Source: Calothrix brevissima NIES-22 (GTDB taxonomy: Bacteria; Cyanobacteriota; Cyanobacteriia; Cyanobacteriales; Nostocaceae). From it: a stretch of 64,000 nt of DNA. Where the stretch lies: assembly GCF_002367995.1 (NCBI RefSeq), contig NZ_AP018207.1, positions 2,054,500 through 2,118,499 of the forward strand, in the 5' to 3' direction. Numbering within the stretch: the stretch's first letter is position 1; every line of letters begins with the position of its first letter. Shown here in pieces: positions 46,591 through 55,262 of this stretch. A program made the translations under genes and the position numbers. The notes beneath the pieces are model-generated. The model saw only the letters and a list, made by a program, of their open reading frames with translations. It was not told the DNA's origin and did not search any database.

Positions 46591-46763
46591 AGCAAAATGT
46601 AAAGAACAACTTAAGAAATCTCAACTTTGGACAGAACGAGTCGCAGAATTAACAATAATTCACAATCAAGCCAAACAACTCCTCTGAATGCTCAGAGGGC
46701 AACAACATAGCTAATTCGATTTCTCTCTAATTAGATCGGAGTCGAATTTGATTATAACAAATT

Positions 46764-47378
46764 ATGAGGAAAGAACAATTTCAGACTCTACTGCAATTTT
46801 TTAAAGCCTTAGCGGATGAGAGCAGATTAAAAATTGTAGGTATTTTAGCGAACCAGGAGTGCAGTGTTGAAGAGTTAGCGGTGCTATTACAACTCAAAGA
46901 ACCGACAGTATCCCATCATTTATCAAAACTCAAGGAACTAAATCTGGTAACTATGCGCCCAGAGGGTAATAATCGCTTCTACCAATTAGATAGCGAAGCC
47001 TTGCAAAATATTAGCAAGGAAATTTTTACCCCAGAGAAGATAGCCTCCTTAATCGAGGATGTAGACACGGAAGCGTGGGAAAGCAAAGTCTTGAGTAACT
47101 ATATAGAAACTAATGCCAACAATCTAGAGGTAGTACAACGTCTCAAAGAAATTCCCGCTAGTCGTAAAAAGCGCTTAGTCGTTCTCAAGTGGCTAGCAAG
47201 TAAATTTGAACCGGGAGTTCAGTATCCAGAATTAACAGTGAATGACACACTCAAACGCTATCATCCTGACTACGCTACTTTACGCAGGGAGTTAATTGGT
47301 TACAAGTTAATGCAGCGAGAAGATGGAGTTTATTGGCGAATTGACCAAAAGAATGGGATACAAGCCCCGTCCTTCTAG
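46764..47378 (+). CDS. ArsR-type regulator with C-terminal DUF2087 domain
   Basis: The 204-residue protein has an ArsR winged helix (FFKALADESRLKIVGILANQ; VEELAVLLQLKEPTVSHHLS). Only one Cys is present and no CVC metal motif, so metal sensing is not evident. A DUF2087 domain follows (RKKRLVVLKWLASKFEPGVQ; VNDTLKRYHPDYATLRRELI). The stop TAG lies inside the left-end hairpin of an IS605-like element, so the last residues (NGIQAPSF) are element-encoded. The DUF2087 core appears complete. Confidence 0.9.
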   Translation: MRKEQFQTLLQFFKALADESRLKIVGILANQECSVEELAVLLQLKEPTVSHHLSKLKELNLVTMRPEGNNRFYQLDSEALQNISKEIFTPEKIASLIEDVDTEAWESKVLSNYIETNANNLEVVQRLKEIPASRKKRLVVLKWLASKFEPGVQYPELTVNDTLKRYHPDYATLRRELIGYKLMQREDGVYWRIDQKNGIQAPSF

Positions 47379-47716
47379 GACGGCTTTCTGGTATAATATA
47401 CTTGGACTTAACAATCCCCCTCTAGGCTCAAGACGCGTTGAAACAGCTACGATGAGAGCAGGCGTAGAGAAAAACCAATGGGCAATGGTAGGAAACATCA
47501 ATCCATCCCAGAGGAAAAAGTCAAACTTCATATTTCAATGTCGGTTAGTCGCGGGAGGACATCCTGGACTTTAAACGGACGTGGAGCGACTGTAAGACTA
47601 CTTCGGTAGCACGTTGCAATGAAGCGTCAACCCCACTCGGCGACCAGTTCTCCTACCATCTGTAGGTTGCTGGCGTGGCGAAGAATCATCGCCCTTCTAC
47701 GGCGGTGAGGATGTCA
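47364..47716 (+). mobile_element. Protein-less IS200/IS605-like element, candidate omega-RNA-bearing MITE
   Basis: The left-end hairpin GCCCCGTCCTTCTAGGACGG then CTTT (47364-47385) matches that of the tnpB element at 306-325. The right end at 47683-47716 is a CATCGCC/GGCGGTG hairpin followed by AGGATGTCAA, the typical end of cyanobacterial IS605 elements. No TnpA or TnpB frame lies between. The 3' half (about 47570-47690) can form stems such as GCACGTTGC-type and CCTACCATCTGTAGG structures. This position corresponds to the omega RNA at the 3' end of TnpB elements. Its function is inference. Confidence 0.6.
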
Positions 47717-47820
47717 AATAGAGCTAATTTAACCTGAGTTCGATACACAAAATTTTCACCTCACCCCCAACCCCTCTTTGGCGCAGAGAGGGAAACTGGG
47801 TGGGCGAGGTTTCATCGAAT

Positions 47821-48615
47821 TCAACGTTCTGATTGCAATAACCAAAAACCACTGTAAGTCATACCAGAATCATCTGGTTGCACTAACAAAAAGTGTAATC
47901 CGCGACTGAGTTGTTGACGCTGTTGATAAAGTTTAGCAGCCGTTGCCACTTCTGAATCGGCAAAAGTGGCAACAATCCACCTATCGACTAAACCGGCTGC
48001 TAATACCAAGCCATCGGGCGCACCAGCTACATAATTTAACTCTACAGGACGAGCTTGTTGTAACCACCGGGCTAAACGCATCGATTGTCTTCCACCGTAG
48101 ATAACTACACCGGGAATTGGGGCGGTTGATGGTAAACCGAGATTGAGGGGTTTAAGATATTCTGGCAGATGGAGGATCGGCATCGGGCGATCGCTAAATG
48201 CTGTTTCTACATCCCCAGCCGTTAAAGTGGCAAATCGCCATTGTTCGCCCCAAAGATTCTCTGGTAAAGGTACAGGCGGTGGTTGATCGACAACTGTGGG
48301 GTATTGTTTTTCTTGTAACCACTGCTTAAGTGCGAAAGTCCGGCGGGTAGGTTCAACTGTAATCCCTAAATTCTGCCCAGCTGCCTCAATTAAACTTAAA
48401 GATTGCGGGCGAAATACCTGAATGATATCTGGCATTTGTTCCCCTGCTGCTAGTTGAATTTGACTGGTTAACCAGGTTGAATTTGCTTGTTTTTGCGGAC
48501 AGCTAGCTATATATTCTAAGCTGCGAGTTGCATCGCAAATTAACAACTCCCAGATATTTTCTTTGGTAGTATTTTGTTGGGGAATTCGGTAAAAATCAGC
48601 TTGCCAAATTTTCAT
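47821..48615 (-). CDS. Tab2/Atab2-family RNA-binding protein (DUF1092)
   Basis: The product has about 264 residues from the ATG at 48615. The start MKIWQADFYRIPQQ, the segment WELLICDATRSLEYIASCPQ, and IIQVFRPQSLSLIEAAGQNL are family hallmarks, as are the GLPSTAPIPGVVIYGGRQSM and SGFWLLQSE ends. In algae and plants, Tab2/Atab2 is needed for translation of photosystem mRNAs such as psaB. The cyanobacterial homologue presumably acts on photosystem mRNA as well. A TTG start at 48627 is rejected. Confidence 0.92.
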   Translation of the reverse strand: MKIWQADFYRIPQQNTTKENIWELLICDATRSLEYIASCPQKQANSTWLTSQIQLAAGEQMPDIIQVFRPQSLSLIEAAGQNLGITVEPTRRTFALKQWLQEKQYPTVVDQPPPVPLPENLWGEQWRFATLTAGDVETAFSDRPMPILHLPEYLKPLNLGLPSTAPIPGVVIYGGRQSMRLARWLQQARPVELNYVAGAPDGLVLAAGLVDRWIVATFADSEVATAAKLYQQRQQLSRGLHFLLVQPDDSGMTYSGFWLLQSER

Positions 48616-48684
48616 TTTTAGAAACAACCAAATCAGACTTTTAGGGAATTATTAAATTTACAGCAGATTGCCAGTTAATCAGGT

Positions 48685-48752
48685 ACAGATTATCGTTGAT
48701 TGTAGGGGCACTGGCATTGCCATGCCCCAAAGCGTGTACCTCATTTACTTCT
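48685..48752. repeat. Dispersed ~68-bp repeat, copy B
   Basis: This copy contains GTACAGATTATCGTTGATTG, then the core GGGGCACTGGCATTGCCATG (an imperfect palindrome) and TACCTCATTT. It is the inverted counterpart of 10034-10103. The remaining gap to 48953 holds ATTAATTAATTCAGTAATTC and CAATGACCAATGAC repeats. Confidence 0.65.
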
Positions 48753-48953
48753 GCGTTTTCTGTTGTTCAAAAAAAGATTTTAACCGCAGAGGGCACAGAG
48801 TACACAGAGTAAAGAAATTCCTTCATTAATTAATTCAGTAATTCAGTAATTGCACCTAACTATATTACGAAACGTAAAGATGCTGGAAACCCTTACCAAT
48901 GACCAATGACCAATGACTAATGACAGCCCTTGGTAGTATTTTCATTTCGCGCC

Positions 48954-50198
48954 CTACTGACTTAGTGTAATTCCTATAGCGCTACCAGCTAAATAAGCGG
49001 TAGTCCAAGCACTCTGGAAGTTAAATCCACCAGTCACACCATCAATATCTAAGACTTCACCAGCAAAGTACAAACCAGGAACTAACTTACTTTCCATCGT
49101 TTTAAAATTGACTTCTTTGAGATTGACACCGCCACAGGTAACAAACTCTTCTTTGAAAACGCCTTTACCTGTAATTGTGTATTCTCCTTGAGTTAGTTCT
49201 GCTACTAATTTATTGAGCATTTTATTAGGCAATTCTGCCCAACGATCCTCTGGTAAAATTCCTACACGGGTGAGAATGTATTGCCAGAGGCGATGAGGTA
49301 AGTCTACACCTCGATGTAACATAATCGGTCGCTTTCCCCATTCAGTCTTTACAGCGAGGATTTTTTGCCTGACTTCTTCTTGGGAGAATTCCGCTAACCA
49401 ATTAATCAATAATTTAGTTTTGTAGTGATTTTGATGTAAAACTCGCGCACCCCAAGCGGAAAGTTTGAGAACAGCAGGGCCACTTAAACCCCAATGGGTA
49501 ATTAATAATGCTCCTGTTTGTTCTAATGGCGGTTTACTATTAGTTAATAACCGCAACTTGACAGGGTTGACACTAATCCCGGCTAATCCCCGCAACTGAG
49601 GATCGGGAATATTAAAGGTAAACAAAGAGGGTACGGGTGGTTCAATTTTATGCCCTAAATCTTGGGCGATTTTATGACCTACTATGCTGCTACCTGTGGC
49701 GAGTAAAATGCGATCGCACTTTAACACTTCTTTTGATTTCAGCACAATCTCAAACCCTGCTGTCTCGGTTTGGCGTTGGACTTTAACTACAGCTGTGCCT
49801 ATACGCAGTTCTACCCCAGATGCTTGCGCCGCATTCATTAAACAGTCAACTATCGTTTCCGAACTATCGGTGATGGGAAACATCCTACCGTCGGCTTCGG
49901 TTTTTAGCTGGACTCCCCGAGCTGCAAACCAAGCTATGGTATCTTGAGCTTGAAAGCGAGTAAAAGCCCCTAACAGTGCTTTTCCACCTCTGGGGTAGTT
50001 TTGCACTAATCTTTGAGCTTCAAAACAAGCATGAGTCACATTACAGCGTCCACCGCCAGAAATCCTTACTTTCGCTAGTGGTTGGCGGCTAGCTTCAATT
50101 AAAGTAACTTGAGCATGAGGATTAACTTGAGCACAAGCGATCGCACCAAAAAATCCCGCAGCCCCACCCCCAATCACAACAATCTTCAATGGCAACAA
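48954..50198 (-). CDS. HI0933/YhiN-family NAD(P)/FAD-dependent flavoprotein
   Basis: The 414-residue protein begins with the FAD dinucleotide-binding motif VVIGGGAAGFFGAIACAQ. ISGGGRCNVTHACF, RILLATGSSIVGHKIAQDLG and the C-terminal FAGEVLDIDGVTGGFNFQSA follow. This is the BaiN/HI0933 family, and substrates are mostly unknown. It is monocistronic. Confidence 0.93.
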   Translation of the reverse strand: MLPLKIVVIGGGAAGFFGAIACAQVNPHAQVTLIEASRQPLAKVRISGGGRCNVTHACFEAQRLVQNYPRGGKALLGAFTRFQAQDTIAWFAARGVQLKTEADGRMFPITDSSETIVDCLMNAAQASGVELRIGTAVVKVQRQTETAGFEIVLKSKEVLKCDRILLATGSSIVGHKIAQDLGHKIEPPVPSLFTFNIPDPQLRGLAGISVNPVKLRLLTNSKPPLEQTGALLITHWGLSGPAVLKLSAWGARVLHQNHYKTKLLINWLAEFSQEEVRQKILAVKTEWGKRPIMLHRGVDLPHRLWQYILTRVGILPEDRWAELPNKMLNKLVAELTQGEYTITGKGVFKEEFVTCGGVNLKEVNFKTMESKLVPGLYFAGEVLDIDGVTGGFNFQSAWTTAYLAGSAIGITLSQ

Positions 50199-50290
50199 CT
50201 TAACAACTATCTCAATAGCACCTACTTTACAATAGCGTTGACTGTTGACTGTTGACTGACAAGAGTTATTGCTTTGTCAGTTCGCGAATG

Positions 50291-50485
50291 TTAAAAACGC
50301 CACCAGGTTTTTTGCACATAACCGAGAATGCCAACAGCGATCGCGCCTAGTAATAATAACCAAATAATACCACCGGGAATAAAAGTAATTAGACCGAAAC
50401 CTCTCAGTAACCATACGGCTATGCCTATGCCTAAGAGAATACCGAAAAGTTGGGTTAATCGCCGATTTAAAGAAGACTGACTCAC
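50291..50485 (-). CDS. Small membrane protein, 64 aa, cyanobacterial hypothetical
   Basis: A GTG start gives MSQSSLNRRLTQLFGILLGI, then IAVWLLRGFGLITFIPGGII and a second helix LLLLGAIAVGILGY with basic end VQKTWWRF. Two hydrophobic helices with positive ends are typical of small membrane proteins. A GAGG lies upstream of the GTG. A longer overlapping frame (50277-50591) is Arg/Phe-rich and unlike protein, so it is left out. Confidence 0.7.
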   Translation of the reverse strand: MSQSSLNRRLTQLFGILLGIGIAVWLLRGFGLITFIPGGIIWLLLLGAIAVGILGYVQKTWWRF

Positions 50486-50992
50486 TTATTTTACCTCTAA
50501 TCTCAGTAATTAACGAATCTAACTTGCATAGTTGATGATGTTTTTGCCATTCTAGCTTGGAGAAATTCAGTTTTTGACTGAAATTTCTCATTAAGAGGAA
50601 AGTTTCTCTACTACTTGTAAGCGTTGCAATCTAGATACTATCAGTAGTTAGTAGCTAGTTCTACACAATCAAAGTACTAATATGTTACTAGCTACAAAGG
50701 ATAAGACACAAACAAGGGTATAAAGAAAAAAAGAAGATAAATGCCTATTGCGTATTTTCTTGTTGACAGGTGACAATGACTCCCACAGTGAGTAAAATTA
50801 ACCAAAGTTTTTCCTTTAAACTTATTTCATAATTAGTACGGATTTTTAAAGATTTTCATCAAATATTTACGGAAAAATTACCACTCCCGGAAATTTTATT
50901 TGCTTAAGTGGAACTAGAATTTAATGGACTAGACTCGATGCAATCAAATGCTTCGGAGTTTAAACCATTTTAACTGTGTGATTTGAGGAGTA
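50486..50992. other. Intergenic region between divergent genes
   Basis: It contains promoters for both neighbours. TAGTTAGTAGCTAGTT and its near-complement TTACTAGCTAC lie at 50644-50696 and could pair. No gene or RNA was recognised. Confidence 0.4.
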
Positions 50993-51559
50993 ATGGAAAT
51001 TAATATGTCTGCGTCTCCTATCTCAGACTCAATTATTAAAGGTAAGGATATGCCTTGGAGTCAACAAGAGCAAAAATTGCTCATGCAAGGTGAAATTTTA
51101 GTGAAAACAGAATCGCACACAGCTTGGGGTGGTGCGGTGACAGCTTGGATGTATGTACCGCTAGTGCGATCGCAAGTTTGGCAGCAATTGACAGACTATC
51201 CGCGTTGGGTACATTATTTTCCCGATATTACCAAAAGTGAGGTTTTGTCTAAAGGTGAGGTGAAGCGTCTGTATCAAGCAGCGCAAAAAGCCTTTTTCTT
51301 TTTCACAGCCCAAGTAGAAATTTACTTAAATGTTGTGGAAGTATTGGGACAGCAAATTCAATTCCGCATGGAAACAGGGACTTTTGAGGACTTTAAAGCC
51401 AATTTAGAACTGCAAGATTGCGGTAATGGTACTTTGCTTGCTTATGATGTGCGAGCTACCCCAAATTTGATGATACCCTCTATTTTAATTCAACAAGCAA
51501 TGAACTTTGAGTTACCCGCAAATATGCGTAAAATGCGACAAGTTCTTTGCAAGGGTTAA
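50993..51559 (+). CDS. SRPBCC/START-like (polyketide cyclase/dehydrase) protein
   Basis: The 188-residue protein has the SRPBCC lipid-binding fold: VTAWMYVPLVRSQVWQQLTD, YPRWVHYFPDITKSEVLSKG, and the C-terminal long helix. Such proteins bind hydrophobic ligands (quinones, lipids). Start choice is open: ATG 50993 is only 2 nt from GAGGAG, and ATG 51005 is 14 nt away. The next gene follows within a few bases, so they are likely co-transcribed. Confidence 0.85.
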   Translation: MEINMSASPISDSIIKGKDMPWSQQEQKLLMQGEILVKTESHTAWGGAVTAWMYVPLVRSQVWQQLTDYPRWVHYFPDITKSEVLSKGEVKRLYQAAQKAFFFFTAQVEIYLNVVEVLGQQIQFRMETGTFEDFKANLELQDCGNGTLLAYDVRATPNLMIPSILIQQAMNFELPANMRKMRQVLCKG

Positions 51560-51567
51560 TCACAGTA

Positions 51568-52143
51568 ATGTCACAGGTAAAAGCGATTTTGGAATTCTGG
51601 TTTGGTCATCCCGATGAACCAGGTTACGGTAAACTCAGAGATTTTTGGTTTAAAGCAACACCAGATTTCGATTGGGAATTGACAAGTCGCTTTCTTGAAG
51701 CTTACCAAAAGGCTGCAGCAGGATTATTAGACGATTGGGTGAATTCTCCCGAAAGCTGTCTGGCGTTGATTCTGCTGCTAGATCAACTTCCGCGAAATAT
51801 GTTTCGCGGCACGCCTCAAGCCTTTAACACTGATTGGGAAGCGCTTTCTGTAGCACAGCAAGCTGTCGCTAAAGGCTACGATCGCGAATTCCTACCCGTA
51901 CAACGCTGGTTTATCTATTTACCCTTTGAACATAGTGAAAATCTGGAGGATCAACGACGCTGTGTCAAGCTATTTCAGCAAATCAGTCACGATAGAGAAA
52001 GTGCGATCGCGATTAAGTCTGCTTTTAAACATCTGCAAATAATTGAGCGTTTTGGGCGGTTCCCCCATCGCAATCTCATTCTCGGACGCCCTTCCACTCC
52101 CGAGGAAATAGAATTTTTACAGCAGCCTGATTCTGCATTTTAG
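51568..52143 (+). CDS. DUF924 family protein
   Basis: The product has about 191 residues from the ATG at 51568. Motifs are VKAILEFWFGHPDEPGYGKL, CLALILLLDQLPRNMFRGTP, EHSENLEDQRRCVKLFQQ and FGRFPHRNLILGRPSTPEE. DUF924 forms a TPR-like helical fold of unknown function. An upstream TTG at 51547 would overlap the SRPBCC gene; the ATG fits the family start better. Its 9-bp spacing suggests one operon. Confidence 0.92.
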   Translation: MSQVKAILEFWFGHPDEPGYGKLRDFWFKATPDFDWELTSRFLEAYQKAAAGLLDDWVNSPESCLALILLLDQLPRNMFRGTPQAFNTDWEALSVAQQAVAKGYDREFLPVQRWFIYLPFEHSENLEDQRRCVKLFQQISHDRESAIAIKSAFKHLQIIERFGRFPHRNLILGRPSTPEEIEFLQQPDSAF

Positions 52144-52297
52144 CTGCATCGCCATGCCACATTAATGATGATGAATCATTCTTTCTATCTGGGCTGACTT
52201 TAAATCATCACGATTAATGTGGCAAACTAATAGCAAATTATAGCGATATAGATTATAAAATCATCTCTAAGTCAGATATCTCTGTATAGTTGGCAAA

Positions 52298-52534
52298 TTA
52301 AGCCAGATTTAGAGAATTGTCTGCACTACTGGACTCGTTTTCAAACCAGATTTGATCGAGTTCATTTTCACTGAAGCTATAGCCATGAGTAGCCGCAAAT
52401 TTGACAATTTTTGTTTTATCCCAATGGTAACTGCCAAAAAATCCTTGATGACAGCATTTTTGAGAATATTGGTCGTAAATTGCTGGCTCTGATGTTAAAA
52501 GGTCATAAAAAGCTTTCACCTGTTCTAGAGACAT
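52298..52534 (-). CDS. Nif11-family peptide, 78 aa
   Basis: The sequence MSLEQVKAFYDLLTSEPAIY, the middle HWDKTKIVKFAATHGYSFSE and NELDQIWFE fit the Nif11 domain (V..F...L..D....A...G..FT..EL). Nif11-domain peptides are often leader regions of ribosomal peptides, but no Gly-Gly cleavage site or core is present and no modifying enzyme adjoins. It is therefore likely a stand-alone Nif11 protein of unknown role. Confidence 0.78.
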   Translation of the reverse strand: MSLEQVKAFYDLLTSEPAIYDQYSQKCCHQGFFGSYHWDKTKIVKFAATHGYSFSENELDQIWFENESSSADNSLNLA

Positions 52535-53107
52535 AAAACTGTAGCTCCTGCGATTGTCATTTTTACATCTAATAAAACATACATTGGCACGGAAATTAAT
52601 TCCGGTTGGTATAAACCAGCATTCAGGAATTTTCGGAAACTTCTCAAGTAGGAGATGACAGAGGAGTTGGATTTTGATTAAGAGACTTCCAACTAAAAAA
52701 ATATACTATCACTGTGTAGGCAGAGGGGCAGGGAGCAGGGGGAATTTATTTTCTGGAAGTCCCTAACATCTCCTCGAGTCAGTATATTTACTACAAGAAT
52801 GTGATTTATGATATTTTTGGCTACTGATTTGCGTAATAAATATTGATAATTTTGCCTAATTCTGTAAAGTTAGATGACAAAAACCCAAATTATCGCAAAT
52901 TATTTGCAAGTAACCCACGATTTAGCGTTGTTTGCGGAATCAAAACATTTGTTACATCGAATCTAGTCGTATTACACTATAAAATCTGCGGGTAGCTATT
53001 GGCATATAGCCACTAATAAGGACTGTTAACTGTTGACAGTTAACAGTCAACTGTCAACTGCCCTCACGATAGATTGTGCAACTTAACAGCAGAATAGCTG
53101 ATTACAT
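52535..53107. repeat. Intergenic region with dispersed repeats
   Basis: It holds a GAGACTTCCAACTAAAAAAA repeat at about 52682-52701 and its inverted partner CTGGAAGTCCC at about 52754-52765. TTAACTGTTGACAGTTAACA inverted heptamers lie at 53025-53060. No gene is seen. Confidence 0.55.
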
Positions 53108-53719
53108 CTATTTAACATTCAAAAGCTGAAACAATTTCTGCAGCGGCAAATCATTCCAATTCACAGCTACAGATGATTGAATAGTTAAATCTCCTTGTTG
53201 CAATTTAGTCATTAAAACCGAGTCATTTTCTAGATTATGAAACAAGACATCTAAAAGCTGAGATTGATTACGAGGAATATTATAGTAAACTTTATCGTTT
53301 TCAATTCTCATCCCTTTTGGTAACACTCCATGAGGAATTGTACCCCCTAGAAATATTTGCCACCCGGCGATGAGATAACGATAGGCTATAGATTCAGTAT
53401 CAAACTGAGGTTTTTTCAATAATCGCAGTTCTCCTTCAATATAGTCTTTGTGCAGCGTAATTTTTTCGGGAGTAAAATGCACTTCGACTTGAATTTGGTT
53501 ATATTCTATTGTTGCAATAAGCCCTTGATCAACATCAGGTTTTAAGCTTTTTAATTGCTCAACTCTAGATTCAGCTTGTTGGCACAGAACTAAAACAGCT
53601 TTTTTTCTCAACGTCAATTGTTTAGTTGCTGCACTAAATATAATATATTCTTCCAGTGCTTGTTTTAGTAATTGTTTAGATGCCTGAAAAGTTGCTGTTA
53701 ATTTGTTAAATATACTCAT
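53108..53719 (-). CDS. Uncharacterised protein, 203 aa, in the dynamin-like locus
   Basis: I do not recognise the family. The N-terminal 70 residues are helical and amphipathic (IFNKLTATFQASKQLLKQAL; RVEQLKSLKPD). The middle is beta-rich (LIATIEYNQIQVEVHFTPEK). The C-terminal half includes YRYLIAGWQIFLGGTIPHGV and YNIPRNQSQLLDVLFHNLEN. No signal peptide or TM helix is seen. It lies 66 bp downstream of the 444-aa protein gene on the same strand and is probably co-transcribed with it. Confidence 0.7.
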   Translation of the reverse strand: MSIFNKLTATFQASKQLLKQALEEYIIFSAATKQLTLRKKAVLVLCQQAESRVEQLKSLKPDVDQGLIATIEYNQIQVEVHFTPEKITLHKDYIEGELRLLKKPQFDTESIAYRYLIAGWQIFLGGTIPHGVLPKGMRIENDKVYYNIPRNQSQLLDVLFHNLENDSVLMTKLQQGDLTIQSSVAVNWNDLPLQKLFQLLNVK

Positions 53720-53785
53720 ATTGAGTTAATGCGAAAGATAGGATTATTGATAAGTGAAAATTTGGGTTGATAGATGCGATCGCAC

Positions 53786-55120
53786 TTATATTGCCATAGC
53801 ATCTACTACTTCTGCTGGATCAATTTCTGATTCATCCCGAACTTTAAAGTAGGAATACAGGTTGGCAACTGTTAAGTCAGAAGCTTGCTGTAAATTTTTG
53901 ATAACTAATGTTTTGTAACCAGCAATACTAGCTTGTTGATGTACATAGGCTTCATGTTCTTTACGTAGTGCTGGTTTAAACATATATGTTAGCTGATCGC
54001 GCAGAGAATAAAAGTGAGATTTTTCCCTAAAATTATCGTATGCAAGTTGTTCGGGTGGTGCGGCTAAAACAGTTGTGACTTGGTTTATATTGGGAGTATA
54101 GTTAAATTCAGAAGTATTGAAATCAGCACTATTTAAAAGTTTAAGTTCTGATTGAGGTAGCGATCGCATCCAATCAACTTGATTTTGCCATGTCTCTACA
54201 ACTGCTAAATCATGGTTACGAATCCGGCTGATTTCCGGGAAAAGAAAATTGAGTTCATCATGAGAGTCACACAACTCAATTATCATACAAGCATTTTCAC
54301 AAATCATATTTTGTAGATGGTAAAGTCTATCACTAACAGCTGACATCTCATTTTGGGCTTGATATGTTGCGATTATTGCCTGTTCTATTGCCCAAGCACA
54401 TTCTAATCTGCGTAACTGTCCGGGGGCACAAGTTTCTTCTAACAGGTGGGGGTTATTATAATCAGCTAAAGCTGTAAATAACATTTCTCGCGAGCCATCT
54501 ATTTCTGCATTTCTGCGATTAGCATCTTGCAATTGCATCGCTGAACGAAAGCGGTTTAGTGCTTGGATAAATAATCCATACGCCCTGATTAAAACTGTGC
54601 GATGCTGTTCAAATTTAATATCTTGAGCAACTTGCTCAATTATTTGCCTAATTTCTGCTCCTTGATCCTTGAGTGCTTGTTTTAAATTAATAAAGCCGTT
54701 TTTAACTTCTAAGCGCATTTGCTCAACTTCTTTGCGGAGTTTGAGTGTTTGGTGTAAATTAACTGCACCAAGCACTACACCAGCTACAGTTCCTACACCA
54801 ATCAATGCGGTAGTTGCTTGTAGAACACCCACGCTATTTTGCAGCGATTGTAACCCAGTTTGCACTACACCTATTTGTCGGTAGCTTTCTTGGAAACCCA
54901 TGTAGTTTTGCACCATACCAGCTCCTTGGATCACAAACTGCACAGGTGAAACTAGGGGTGCTAAAGGATTGTTTTGGATTGTTGCAGCTACAGCATGAGC
55001 AATGAATTCTCCAGTTATCGCATCCCGTGCTAAACCGATAGGTACTCCGTTACTAAATACTTGTAAGTATTTACCCGCTTCAATCCCAGCTTGAATTGCA
55101 GGAGCGAATTCAAACAACAT
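53786..55120 (-). CDS. Uncharacterised 444-aa protein with hydrophobic segment and coiled coil
   Basis: Residues 1-60 carry hydrophobic stretches (VFSNGVPIGLARDAITGEFI). About 96-122 are strongly hydrophobic (TTALIGVGTVAGVVLGAV). A coiled-coil segment follows (LKLRKEVEQMRLEVKNGF; DQGAEIRQIIEQVAQDIKFE), then a helical C-terminal half with several Cys. The hydrophobic helix followed by a long helical bundle resembles helical membrane-inserting proteins in general outline, but no family is recognised. It is divergent from the dynamin-like GTPase gene with about 140 bp between start codons. They may act together at a membrane. Confidence 0.72.
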   Translation of the reverse strand: MLFEFAPAIQAGIEAGKYLQVFSNGVPIGLARDAITGEFIAHAVAATIQNNPLAPLVSPVQFVIQGAGMVQNYMGFQESYRQIGVVQTGLQSLQNSVGVLQATTALIGVGTVAGVVLGAVNLHQTLKLRKEVEQMRLEVKNGFINLKQALKDQGAEIRQIIEQVAQDIKFEQHRTVLIRAYGLFIQALNRFRSAMQLQDANRRNAEIDGSREMLFTALADYNNPHLLEETCAPGQLRRLECAWAIEQAIIATYQAQNEMSAVSDRLYHLQNMICENACMIIELCDSHDELNFLFPEISRIRNHDLAVVETWQNQVDWMRSLPQSELKLLNSADFNTSEFNYTPNINQVTTVLAAPPEQLAYDNFREKSHFYSLRDQLTYMFKPALRKEHEAYVHQQASIAGYKTLVIKNLQQASDLTVANLYSYFKVRDESEIDPAEVVDAMAI

Positions 55121-55262
55121 ATTTTTATCGACTAATAGCTTATCTATTCAACGTTAGCTTTTGCTTCCGTATCAAAGTAACCGTATTTACACAGTAATTA
55201 GTGAATTCTGGCTAAATAACGGGAATACTAAACAGGTAAAACTATACCCATTGATACTCTTG

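Noticed and set aside
47323..47574. 83-aa ORF running from the ArsR gene into the IS605-like element
   Set aside because: It is out of frame with the regulator and spans the left-end hairpin. A TnpB remnant was considered but no TnpB motif could be confirmed.
50277..50591. 104-aa ORF overlapping the small membrane protein
   Set aside because: Its composition is Arg/Phe/Ser-rich and unlike protein. The 64-aa frame inside has clear membrane helices and a plausible ribosome site.
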